This document shows positions 40,002-48,695 of a stretch of DNA of 64,000 bases, one piece after another. Numbering within the stretch: the first letter of the stretch is position 1; every line of letters begins with the position of its first letter. Origin of the DNA: Planctomycetota bacterium (lineage in GTDB: Bacteria; Planctomycetota; UBA1135; GCA-002686595); NCBI GenBank assembly GCA_020853575.1, contig JADYYP010000071.1:1-64000 (forward strand), written 5' to 3'. The notes beneath the pieces were generated by a model. It made no database searches. It had not been told where the DNA came from and worked only from the letters and a program-made list of their open reading frames with translations. A program made the position numbers and the translations under genes.

Positions 40002-42800
40002 ATGACAGACCAATCCTCCGACGCCACCGGCCCGGCGCCGCGCGTGATCGACCAGCGCTACGAAGTGGTGCGCCGCCTCGGCAAGGGAGGATTCGGCGAG
40101 GTGCACCTGGTCCGCGATCGACTGCACAACGGCGAGTTGCTGGCGATCAAGACACTGCGTCCGGTGGGCGGGATCGCGGAGGGCTTCGAGGAGCGCTTCC
40201 TGCGCGAGATCCGCATCCTGCGCGAGCTCTCGCACGAGGGCATTCCGCGCATCTACAACGACGGGCGCACCGCGGATGGCGACTACTTCTTCACCATGGA
40301 GTTCGTCGACGGCGTGACGCTCTCGAGCGTCTTGCGCCGCAAGCCCGGAGTACCGCTCGAGTCCGCGCGCATCGTGCGCATCGTGCGCCGCGTGCTCGAG
40401 ATCCTGGACTACGCGCACCAGCGCGGCGTCGTGCACCGCGACCTCAAGCCCGGCAACATCATGCTGGTGCGCGAGGGGCAGGCCGACGAGGACGTGCGCG
40501 TGCTCGACTTCGGCATCGCCAAGGCGCTGCGCGGCGCCAACGCGAACCTCGACATGCCGACCCTGACCGCGGCCACGGGCATCGGAACGCCGCACTACAT
40601 GGCGCCCGAGCAACTGCGCGGCACGCAGATCGACCAGCGCGCCGATCTCTACTCGCTCGGCGTGATGCTGTACCAGATGTGCTCTGGGCGCCTGCCGTTC
40701 GAGGGCGACACCGATCTGCAGATCGCCACCGCGCGGCTCGTCGAGGACCCCAAGCCGCTCGATCCGGACGTGACGCCGCCGCAGTTGCGCAAGCTGGTGT
40801 TCGACTTGCTCGCGCGCGATCCGGCGCAGCGCCCGCGCACGCGCGAGGTGCTCGGTGTCTTGCTCGAGGCGCACGGCGCGCGCGGCGCGGCCGAGCGGAT
40901 CGGCAACGAAGCGACGATTCCCAACGGGATCGCCCTGGGCGACGTGCGGCGTTCCGACGCGCGTCGTACACGGCCTTGGCTCGTGGCCTTGATCGTGCTC
41001 TTGGCCTTGTCCGGCGCGAGCGCCTGGGCTTGGAAGGCCGGTTGGTTCGGAGCGCGCGAGCAGCCTCACGCGCGACTCGAGCCCGCGCCCGCGCCGAATG
41101 ACGGCGCAGCGTCGGGTGCGAACGCTGCGCCGCACGCGGATCCAACGCCGAACGAGCCTCCGTCGAACATGTCGTCGTCGAGCGAACCGCCGTCGAGCGA
41201 GCCGCCGGCGTCGACCTCGGGCTCGAGTTCCGCCGCGCGCGACGCGGACGGTGATGGGGTCCCGGACGCCGCCGATCTCTGCCCGCAGGATCCGCTCAAG
41301 TCCGCGCCCGGTGCGTGTGGCTGCGGCGTGCCCGACCACGACCGCGACGGCGACGGCACCGCCGACTGCAAGGACGGTTGTCCCGACGATCCGGCCAAGA
41401 CCGACGAAGGGGTCTGCGGTTGCGGAACGCCCGACACCGACAGCGACTCCGACGGAACGCCGGACTGCCACGATCGCTTCCCGTCCGATCCCAAGCGCAC
41501 GCGCGCGGACGAGTGCGACTGCGGCCGGCACCACGGCGACTCCGACGGCGACGGGACGTTCGATTGCGCCGATGGTTGCCCGCAGAACGCGCTCAAGACC
41601 GCGCCCGGCGCGTGTGGCTGCGAGCGCAGCGATGTCGACACCGACGGCGACGGCACGGCCGATTGCGTCGATCTGTGTCCGCTCGATCCGCAGAAGCTCG
41701 CTCCCGGTGCTTGCGGGTGCGGAGTGAGCGAGGCCGACAGCGACGGTGACGGAGTCGCCGACTGCAACGATGGTTGCCCGCTCGATCGCAACAAGACCAC
41801 GCCGGGGATGTGCGGTTGCGGCGTGTCGGACGTCGACTCCGACGGCGACCGCACGGCGGATTGCGTCGACGGTTGCCCCGACGATCGCTCCAAGACCGCT
41901 CCCGGGGTGTGCGGCTGCGGAGTTCCGGACGTCGATCTCGATGGCAACGGCGCGATCGACTGCACCGAAGTGAAGAAGCCCGCCAAGGTCGAGCCGACGC
42001 AGCCGCCACAGCGTCTGACGGAGCCCGAGCGGCCCGCGCTGAGCTGGGCCGAGGTGCTGGCGCAGGCGCCGGATCCTGCGGTCGTCACCGACGAGGACTT
42101 GCGCCGCCGCATCGGCGCCACGGGTCTTCCCTGGCGTGTGCGCGATCGCCGGACGGGGATCGAGCTCTTGCTGGTGCCACCCGGGCGCTACACACGCGGC
42201 GCGGATCGCAAGAGCGATCCCGAAGCCGACAAGTACGAGCAACCGCCGCATCCGGTCGAGCTCACCAAGCCGTTCTACCTCGGGCGCTACGAGGTCACCG
42301 AGGCACAGTGGAGCGCGGTCGGCGCGGGGAACGCGGCGAGCGCGGACCTCGGGCTCCCACAGGCCGATGTCACTTTCATCAAGGCCGGTGAGTGGCTGGC
42401 GCGCTCGGGCGGCTTGCGCTTGCCGACCGAGGCGCAGTGGGAGTACGCGGCCCGCGCGGGCACCACCACTCCGCGCTATGGCGAGCTCGATCAGGTCGCC
42501 TGGTACAAGAAGAACAGCGGCGGAGCGAAGCACGAGGTCGGCACCAAGCGCGCGAACCCGTTGGGCTTCCACGACATGCTCGGCAACGTGCGCGAGTGGT
42601 GCGGCGACAGCTACGTCGCCTATCCGCGGACGCCCGATCTCTTGGTCGATCCGGCGGGCCCCCCCGATGGCAAGGGCTACGCGTTGCGCGGCGCGTGCTG
42701 GCTCAGCGACGGCGGCAATTGCCGCGCCTCGTTCCGCAACCGCTGGTCGCCGAAGGACGGCGGTCCGGGCGACGGCCTGCGCGTCGCGCGCGATCCGTGA
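40002..42800 (+). CDS. transmembrane Ser/Thr kinase fused to TSP3-like repeats and an FGE-sulfatase domain
   Basis: 932 aa. Kinase at about 19-290 with Lys50, HRDLKPGN (145-152) and DFG (169-171), so probably active. One membrane helix lies at about 325-345. Residues about 415-655 are seven Asp/Cys-rich repeats of the thrombospondin type 3 kind (DADGDGVPDAADLCPQDP, then DGDGTADCKDGCPDDP and so on), expected to bind calcium outside the membrane. From about 710 the C-terminus is an FGE-sulfatase/SUMF-like domain (GIELLLVPPGRYTRGA, RLPTEAQWEYAARAGT, DMLGNVREWCGDSYV, with the final GL-RVAR strand). Fusing kinase and FGE-like domains is a planctomycete habit; the TSP3 spacer is less usual. Confidence 0.9.
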   Translation: MTDQSSDATGPAPRVIDQRYEVVRRLGKGGFGEVHLVRDRLHNGELLAIKTLRPVGGIAEGFEERFLREIRILRELSHEGIPRIYNDGRTADGDYFFTMEFVDGVTLSSVLRRKPGVPLESARIVRIVRRVLEILDYAHQRGVVHRDLKPGNIMLVREGQADEDVRVLDFGIAKALRGANANLDMPTLTAATGIGTPHYMAPEQLRGTQIDQRADLYSLGVMLYQMCSGRLPFEGDTDLQIATARLVEDPKPLDPDVTPPQLRKLVFDLLARDPAQRPRTREVLGVLLEAHGARGAAERIGNEATIPNGIALGDVRRSDARRTRPWLVALIVLLALSGASAWAWKAGWFGAREQPHARLEPAPAPNDGAASGANAAPHADPTPNEPPSNMSSSSEPPSSEPPASTSGSSSAARDADGDGVPDAADLCPQDPLKSAPGACGCGVPDHDRDGDGTADCKDGCPDDPAKTDEGVCGCGTPDTDSDSDGTPDCHDRFPSDPKRTRADECDCGRHHGDSDGDGTFDCADGCPQNALKTAPGACGCERSDVDTDGDGTADCVDLCPLDPQKLAPGACGCGVSEADSDGDGVADCNDGCPLDRNKTTPGMCGCGVSDVDSDGDRTADCVDGCPDDRSKTAPGVCGCGVPDVDLDGNGAIDCTEVKKPAKVEPTQPPQRLTEPERPALSWAEVLAQAPDPAVVTDEDLRRRIGATGLPWRVRDRRTGIELLLVPPGRYTRGADRKSDPEADKYEQPPHPVELTKPFYLGRYEVTEAQWSAVGAGNAASADLGLPQADVTFIKAGEWLARSGGLRLPTEAQWEYAARAGTTTPRYGELDQVAWYKKNSGGAKHEVGTKRANPLGFHDMLGNVREWCGDSYVAYPRTPDLLVDPAGPPDGKGYALRGACWLSDGGNCRASFRNRWSPKDGGPGDGLRVARDP

Positions 42801-42879
42801 GCGCCGGGCCTCGGTCGCGCGAGCGACGCGGGCCGCCACCACGGTTGCGATAGGCCGCGATTTGCGGAGAATCCGCGGC

Positions 42880-45297
42880 ATGGCACCCAAGACACTGCTC
42901 GCGGGCGTGTGGATCGCGTTGCTCGCCGCTCTCGCGCCCGCTCAAGGCGCGAGCGACTCGCTCGAGCGTTGGCTCGAGAACGTGCGCGGCACGCTCGACG
43001 CCAAGGACTGGGGCGCGGCGCTGGAGCGGGTCACGCTCGGACTGGAGTACTATCCGGACGAGTCGCGTCTGTTGGAGCTGGCCGCCAGCGCGGCGCAGGA
43101 GAACGGTGAGTCCGATCTCGCGCTGTGGTACGCCGAGCTGGCGCTCGAGGCGCTGGCCGACGAGGTCGACCCGAAGGCCAAGGAAAAGCCGCAACGCGTG
43201 GTCGAGCTCGAGCGCATCGTCGAGCTGGTCGATCCGCTGCAGCGCAAGGGCGACCTGGTGATCGGCGAGTATCGCCAGGCGATGTTCGATGTCGGGCGCT
43301 CGATCGGCAAGCGCAAGCTCTACGCCAACGCGGTCGACCTGCTGTCGCGCAGCCGTGCGTTGGGCCTGGGCGCCAACGCGGACGAGGAACTGGCCAAGAT
43401 CTACGACAACAAGAAGGCGGTCGAGGCGCTGCTCGAGACCGGGCTCGACGTGCCGCTCAAGGCCAAGAAGAAGCGCAAGTCCGCCGAGGCGCTCGCGAAG
43501 GAGGACCTGAAGCGCTCGGTGTGGGAGCAGGCCTACGAGATCAAGGGCGACAACTACACCATCAAGACCAACATGGGGCTGGAGATGGCCGAGTCGATGT
43601 CGCTCGCCATGGAGCAGGTCAATCGCTTCTACCGCAAGGTGTTCAAGGTCAAGGAGCGCGGCGGCAACACGGCACGCGTCGTGGTCAGCGTCTACAAGAG
43701 CCGCGCGGAGTTCGAGAAGTTCGAGAACTTGAAGGAGGACCAGAAGAACATGCTGGCCTTCTTCGTCCCCAACCAGAATCGCGTCGCGGCCTACGACCTG
43801 CGCGAGCACGGCTATGCGATCGGCGAGCTGTGGTCGACCCTGTTCCACGAGGCCAGCCACCAGTTCACGCACTTGGTCTCGGCCGACTTGATCCCGGGTT
43901 GGCTCAACGAAGGCACGGCGAGCTACTTCGAAGGCGCGCGGCTCCTGCCCAACGGATCGGTCGAGATGAACCTGATCCCCGAGGAGCGCCTGTTTTACCT
44001 GGAGAAGTCGCTGCGTGCGGGCGCGCCGACACTGCAGGAGGTGGTCTCGTACTACCAGCCCGGTTCCTACGACGGCGAGTTCTATCCCTTCGGCTGGGGC
44101 CTGGTGTACTTCCTCCTCAACTACGAGAACGAGGCCTGCGAGCGCATCTACGTGCCGGTGTACCAGGACTACATGGCGGCCTATGGCACCGGCGGCAAGC
44201 ACGATCCCTTCCAGCGCTTCGTCGACTTCTTCGTCGTCAAGGCCAAGGACCCGGCGATCAAGAGCTTCGCGGACTTCGAGGCGCGCTGGAAGGGCTGGAT
44301 CCTCGCGTTGCACGGCCTGTATTTCGGCGACGCGAGCCAGGCCGACGTGTTGATCGCGCGCGCGCGCAAGCAGGCCGCGGCGAAAAAGCTCGAGGCCGCC
44401 GCGGAGAGCTACCGCTGGGCGCTGAAGAAGCGACCGGGCGACGTGACGGCGCTGGTCGAGCTGGGAGACCTGCTGGCGCGCGACAAGGCGCTCGACGCGG
44501 CGCTGTACTTCTATCGACAGGCCTTGGTCGGCGCGCGCGGCGTGGCGCAGGCCTCGGCGCCGATCGCGGAGCGCTCGACCAAGCAGATCGCGGCTCTCGA
44601 CGAGGACCTGGGCAAGGCCTTGGCGGCGGCGGAGGGCAAGCTGTTCTCGGCCTGCGATTCGACGGCGGCGCAGTACATCGAGAAGGACTTCCCGCGCGCC
44701 GCGCTGCGCATGCTCGATCGCGCGGCGCTGGCCTGCGGTGGATCGGCGCGCCTGTCCGAGACGCGCGCCAAGATCGCGGCCGAGCACGAGGTCGACACGC
44801 GGCGCTGGCGCCGGCCGCTGCTCGAGCCCGGGCTCTCCCAGTGGCGCGCGAGCGAGCTGTGGAAGCCCGACGGCGACGCGCTCTTCGCCAAGATCGAGCG
44901 CACCCAGTTCGCGACTTGGAACCCCGTCATGCCCGCGCGCTATCGCGTCGAGGTGCGCTGGAAGGACGTCGTGTTGGAACCCGGCGGCTTCATCGCCTTG
45001 ACCTTCGGCGCCGCCGACGGCGCGCTGCAGTACTTCGGCGTGTCGGACGACGGCCTCGCGGAGGTCGGCCGCATCGTCAAGACTTGGGAGCCGCTCGAAG
45101 AACTCGGGCTGATTCCGTTGCGCGCGCTCGAGTCGGTGACGATCGCGATCGACGTGGCGCCGGAGAAGACCGTGTTCAGCGTCGACGGCAAGGTGGTGCA
45201 CGAGCGCGCGTATCTGCCGGACGAGCTCGCGGGACGCGTGGGAGTGGTGCTCCAGCGCGGCTCCGCGGGCTTCGAGGGACTGCGCGTGCGCTACTGA
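42880..45297 (+). CDS. secreted DUF1570-like metallopeptidase with TPR region
   Basis: 805 aa with a signal peptide (LLAGVWIALLAALAPAQG). N-terminal TPR-like helices lie at about 25-190. A gluzincin-type centre follows: HEASH at about 324-328, then GWLNEGTASYFEG, where the glutamate is the likely third zinc ligand, as in DUF1570 proteins of Planctomycetota. More TPRs lie at about 490-560 (EAAAESYRWALKKRPGDVTALVELGDLL). The C-terminal 170 residues form a beta-sandwich-like region (VRWKDVVLEPGGFIALTFG, VFSVDGKVVHERAYL), reminiscent of a laminin-G/DUF1080-like fold. Substrate unknown. It is convergent with the beta-helix gene. Confidence 0.75.
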   Translation: MAPKTLLAGVWIALLAALAPAQGASDSLERWLENVRGTLDAKDWGAALERVTLGLEYYPDESRLLELAASAAQENGESDLALWYAELALEALADEVDPKAKEKPQRVVELERIVELVDPLQRKGDLVIGEYRQAMFDVGRSIGKRKLYANAVDLLSRSRALGLGANADEELAKIYDNKKAVEALLETGLDVPLKAKKKRKSAEALAKEDLKRSVWEQAYEIKGDNYTIKTNMGLEMAESMSLAMEQVNRFYRKVFKVKERGGNTARVVVSVYKSRAEFEKFENLKEDQKNMLAFFVPNQNRVAAYDLREHGYAIGELWSTLFHEASHQFTHLVSADLIPGWLNEGTASYFEGARLLPNGSVEMNLIPEERLFYLEKSLRAGAPTLQEVVSYYQPGSYDGEFYPFGWGLVYFLLNYENEACERIYVPVYQDYMAAYGTGGKHDPFQRFVDFFVVKAKDPAIKSFADFEARWKGWILALHGLYFGDASQADVLIARARKQAAAKKLEAAAESYRWALKKRPGDVTALVELGDLLARDKALDAALYFYRQALVGARGVAQASAPIAERSTKQIAALDEDLGKALAAAEGKLFSACDSTAAQYIEKDFPRAALRMLDRAALACGGSARLSETRAKIAAEHEVDTRRWRRPLLEPGLSQWRASELWKPDGDALFAKIERTQFATWNPVMPARYRVEVRWKDVVLEPGGFIALTFGAADGALQYFGVSDDGLAEVGRIVKTWEPLEELGLIPLRALESVTIAIDVAPEKTVFSVDGKVVHERAYLPDELAGRVGVVLQRGSAGFEGLRVRY

Positions 45298-45379
45298 GAG
45301 CTTGCGACGGAAGGCGGGCACGAGCTCTCGAGAAGCTGGGTGCGCCGGCGCTCGCGGGGCGCTGTGCGTCGAGCGCGGA

Positions 45380-46633
45380 TCAGGGAGCGCTGGTGAGGTT
45401 CGTGCCGGGCGGCGCGCGGTCGAGCAGCGGCGTCAACGCGGGGCGCGCCAGTGACACGACCAAGTTGCCGCGCGCGACGCAGCCCCGCGCGTGAGCTTGC
45501 AGGTACACGGCGGCTTGGCCGCTCGCGCCGGACTCGTTGCCATCGACGATCGTGTTGTCCTCGATGCGCACGCCGATCGAGTGACCGACCGAAATCGCGC
45601 TCATCCAGGAGTCTTCGATCACGTTGCCCTGGATCACCGCGCCGTCGTGGTTGTCGACCACGATGCCGTTGAGCCCGCAGGAGCGAATCGAGTTGTGGGC
45701 GACCACGACGTGCGTGCGGTGCTCGGGTTGCACGTTGGCGAGCTGGATGCCGCCGCTGGTCGCCGGATTGGCCACGTTTGCGCATCCGCGGATGCGGTTG
45801 TTCGCGATCAAGACCCCGTCGGTGGCGCGCTGCGCATCGTTGGATCCGCACAGGATCCCGGGCCCGACCCCACCGACGACGACGTTCGAGCTGCACACCA
45901 GGTCGACGTTGGAGAGCAATAGGATGCCGCTGCCGACCGTCAGCCCGTTGCTGGCGACGTGACCCACGCAGTCGCGTACCACGTTGCCCGCGACCACCGC
46001 GCCGCTGCAGTTGGAGAGATACAGCCCGGCCTTCGAGCCGCGCACGACCGTGCAGCTCTCGATGCGTACGTCGCTGCTGTCGGCGATGGCCAAGCCGTCG
46101 GCGTCCGCGTCGCTGACCGTCACCCCGCGCACGAGCACGTCCTCGCAACGCCACAGTTGCACGAGCCCGTGCGCCAACCTGCGGCCGATGCCGCCGGTGC
46201 CGCGAACCTGGAACGATTCGAGCCGCACGCTCGCGGCGTTCTGCACGCGCAGGAGCTGCACCGCGGGTGTCGCGGTGCGCAATTCGGCGCCCGGAGTGCC
46301 GACGATTCGAACGGGTCCGTTGACCAACAAGCACTGCGTTTTGCCGGGCGGCGGATTGACCAGGATCGGAAACGCAGGGAGCAACAGCGTGCGGCCGCGC
46401 GCCGCGTCGAGCGCGCGTTGGACGTGTGCGGTGTAGTCGACATTGCCCGTGAGCGAGGCGCCGGCCGGCAGGAAGCTCGCGACGTCCAGCGGCGTTCCCG
46501 GCGGAACGACTTGGACCGAGGACGCGGGCGGGAGCGCGACGACGCCGACGACTGCCAGCGCCAGCGCGCAGGCCAGAACGATGGTCGAGGTGGGACGTTT
46601 GAGCACGCGGACTTGATCGACGCGACGGCGCAC
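45380..46633 (-). CDS. secreted right-handed parallel beta-helix protein
   Basis: 417 aa with a GTG start and one N-terminal hydrophobic segment (TIVLACALALAVVGVVAL) that may be a signal or anchor. From about 130 the chain is made of roughly 22-residue beta-helix coils with Val/Ile/Asn ladders: VLVRGVTVSDADADGLAIA, VLIANNRIRGCANV, HVVVAHNSIRSCGLNGIVV and VRIEDNTIVDGNESG. This is the pectate-lyase/NosD-like architecture, often carbohydrate-active. No catalytic residues can be assigned. It stands alone between two convergent or divergent neighbours. Confidence 0.8.
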   Translation of the reverse strand: MRRRVDQVRVLKRPTSTIVLACALALAVVGVVALPPASSVQVVPPGTPLDVASFLPAGASLTGNVDYTAHVQRALDAARGRTLLLPAFPILVNPPPGKTQCLLVNGPVRIVGTPGAELRTATPAVQLLRVQNAASVRLESFQVRGTGGIGRRLAHGLVQLWRCEDVLVRGVTVSDADADGLAIADSSDVRIESCTVVRGSKAGLYLSNCSGAVVAGNVVRDCVGHVASNGLTVGSGILLLSNVDLVCSSNVVVGGVGPGILCGSNDAQRATDGVLIANNRIRGCANVANPATSGGIQLANVQPEHRTHVVVAHNSIRSCGLNGIVVDNHDGAVIQGNVIEDSWMSAISVGHSIGVRIEDNTIVDGNESGASGQAAVYLQAHARGCVARGNLVVSLARPALTPLLDRAPPGTNLTSAP

Positions 46634-46832
46634 GCGACTCCACTCGCTGGCGGCGTCGCGCGCGTCGGTCGCGGAATCAGGCTCGATTTCGGCTCAAGAG
46701 CCCGCTCGTCGGGCTTTTGGTGCGCCGTGGGTGGGCGCTGAGCGCCTTCCTTGAGTACGCTGCGCGGATCGCGGCCGTGTGCGCAGGCCGCCACTCGACA
46801 GCACCTCGAAACGCGCGCGACCGGAGCTCCCC

Positions 46833-47831
46833 ATGCGTCTGCTGATTGGAACCACCCTCGGACTGGCCCCGATCCTCGCCCCGCTTCCGCTCGGCGACGA
46901 GCTCGAGTTCAAGGTCAAGGCCGACACGCGGCTCGAGAAGACCTTCGACAGCGAGCTCGCGCTCGAGCTGGCCGAGATGAAGATGAAGTTCGGCGACGAG
47001 GAGCTGCCCGCGGATCACACCGACGGCCTCGAGATGCAGATCGTCTCCAAGGACCATCTGGTGTTCGTGGATCATTACCGCGCGCTCGCGGACGGCCGGC
47101 CGACGAGCTTGGTGCGCACCTTCGAGGCGCTGGAGAGCAGCGAGTCGCAGAAACAGAGTTTCGACGGCGAAGGCGACGAGAGCACCACCGACAAGGAGAG
47201 CAAGCTCGAAGGCAAGTCGGTGCTGTTCCAATGGAACGAGGAGCAGTCGGAGTTCGCCGTGAGCTTCCACGAGGACGAGGGTGACGCGGAGCTGCTCACG
47301 GAGCTCGTCGAGGACACCGACTTGCGCGCTTTCTTGCCGGGGAAAAGCGTCGCCGCCGGCGACAGTTGGCCGGTCGAGGCGCGCGCCTTCGACGCCATCT
47401 TGAGTCCGGGGGGCGACCTGGCGCTGCTGTCCGGCGAGGAGGCCGACGACTCCGAGGAGGTCGACGATCAGCTGGACCAGAACCTCTCAGGCGAGATCAA
47501 GGTGACTTTCGTCGAGACGCGCGACGAAGCGGGCACGCGCGTCGCCGTCTTGCACGTCGAGGCGGAGCTCGCGACACACTCCGAGAGCACCTCCGAGGAA
47601 GACGGCGAGTCGAGCGTCGAGACCTACCGGATCGAGCTCGACGTCGAGGGCGACATCCTGTGGGACTTGGCCCACGGTCGTCCCTGGTCGTACGCGATCG
47701 AGGGCAAGTCCCAGGTGGTGGTCGAGACCAAGTCGGAAGTGGCGCTCGAGGACACGCAGCTCTCGATGTCGCAGACGCTGCGGTTCGAAGGCAAGTACAG
47801 CGCGAGCGGCCGCTGGACGAGCGCCGAGTAG
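46833..47831 (+). CDS. acidic secreted protein of unknown function
   Basis: 332 aa. The leader LLIGTTLGLAPILAPLPLG is probably a weak signal peptide. The mature chain is very acidic, with runs such as EEADDSEEVDDQLDQNLSGE and TSEEDGESSVET, and alternates beta-type strands (LEMQIVSKDHLVFVDHYRALAD, YAIEGKSQVVVETKSEVALED). I recognise no family. The ECF sigma factor gene begins 8 bp after its stop, so the two may share a transcript. Confidence 0.65.
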   Translation: MRLLIGTTLGLAPILAPLPLGDELEFKVKADTRLEKTFDSELALELAEMKMKFGDEELPADHTDGLEMQIVSKDHLVFVDHYRALADGRPTSLVRTFEALESSESQKQSFDGEGDESTTDKESKLEGKSVLFQWNEEQSEFAVSFHEDEGDAELLTELVEDTDLRAFLPGKSVAAGDSWPVEARAFDAILSPGGDLALLSGEEADDSEEVDDQLDQNLSGEIKVTFVETRDEAGTRVAVLHVEAELATHSESTSEEDGESSVETYRIELDVEGDILWDLAHGRPWSYAIEGKSQVVVETKSEVALEDTQLSMSQTLRFEGKYSASGRWTSAE

Positions 47832-47839
47832 CGCGCACC

Positions 47840-48571
47840 TTGGCCGCGGTCGAGCCGACCGGAGAGGAGTTTCGCTCCACGCGTTGGAGTGTCGTGGCGC
47901 GTGCGCGCGGTCCGGCGACGCGCGAGGCGCGCGAAGCCCTGGGCCTGCTGTTCGAGGCCTATTCCTACCCGTTGTACGTCTTCGCGCGCCGCCGAGGCCT
48001 GGCGCCCGAAGACGCCCGAGACGCCGTGGCGGAGCTGTTCGCCCAGGCGCTCGAGAAGGACTCGCTCGCGGGCGCTGATCCACTGCGCGGTCGCTTCCGT
48101 GCCTACGTGCTGGGAGCGCTCGAGAACTTGCTCGCCAACCGCCGGCGCTCGTGGAACGCGCTCAAGCGCGGCGGCGGCCGTTCGACGATCTCGCTGGACG
48201 TCGACGACGCCGAGCGGCGCTGCGCGCGCGAGCCCGCGGGTGGCACGGATCCGCGGCGCGTGTACGAGGCGGCCTGGGCGCGGACCGTGATCGAGCGCTC
48301 CTTCGAGCGCGTGCGTGGCGACTACGCGGGGCGCGGCGAGAGCGTGCTCTACGAGCGCCTGCGCGCGCACCTGATCGACGACGCAGCGCCGGCGCGCCAA
48401 GCGCAACTGGCCCTGGAGCTCGGCAAGTCCGAGGACGCGATCAAGGTCGCACTGCACCGCCTGCGCAAGCGCTTCCGCGTGGCTCTCGAGGCCGAGATCG
48501 CCGAGACGGTCGAAAGCCCGGCGGCGATCGAGGACGAGCTCAACCACCTGTTCGAGGCCCTGGGACGCTGA
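47840..48571 (+). CDS. ECF-type RNA polymerase sigma factor (planctomycete type)
   Basis: About 243 aa. It begins FRSTRWSVVARAR, the opening typical of ECF factors linked to planctomycete kinases. Region 2 follows (LLFEAYSYPLYVFARRRGLAPEDARDAVAELFAQAL, then GRFRAYVLGALENLLANRRR). After NALKRGGGRSTISLDVDDAE comes region 4, SEDAIKVALHRLRKRFRVALE. The start is TTG 47840; no ATG or GTG fits and no ribosome-binding site is clear. A membrane Ser/Thr kinase gene lies 124 bp downstream on the same strand. In such pairs the kinase is thought to control the sigma factor, which has no anti-sigma gene here. Confidence 0.85.
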   Translation: MAAVEPTGEEFRSTRWSVVARARGPATREAREALGLLFEAYSYPLYVFARRRGLAPEDARDAVAELFAQALEKDSLAGADPLRGRFRAYVLGALENLLANRRRSWNALKRGGGRSTISLDVDDAERRCAREPAGGTDPRRVYEAAWARTVIERSFERVRGDYAGRGESVLYERLRAHLIDDAAPARQAQLALELGKSEDAIKVALHRLRKRFRVALEAEIAETVESPAAIEDELNHLFEALGR

Positions 48572-48695
48572 GGCTCCGGGCCGCGCGCGCCGGCACGGCA
48601 GCGCGACCCGCGGAGCGCGCCGAAATCCGTGCGCGGGGGCTGTAACCTCCGCGCACCGGCAGGTCAGGCGTCCGCGGACGGAGACCTGTGACCCA

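Noticed and set aside
39942-42890. 982-aa minus-strand open frame opposite the kinase-TSP3-FGE gene
   Set aside because: Repetitive Gly/Val/Ala pattern is the complement of the Asp-rich repeats; the plus-strand kinase has all catalytic motifs.
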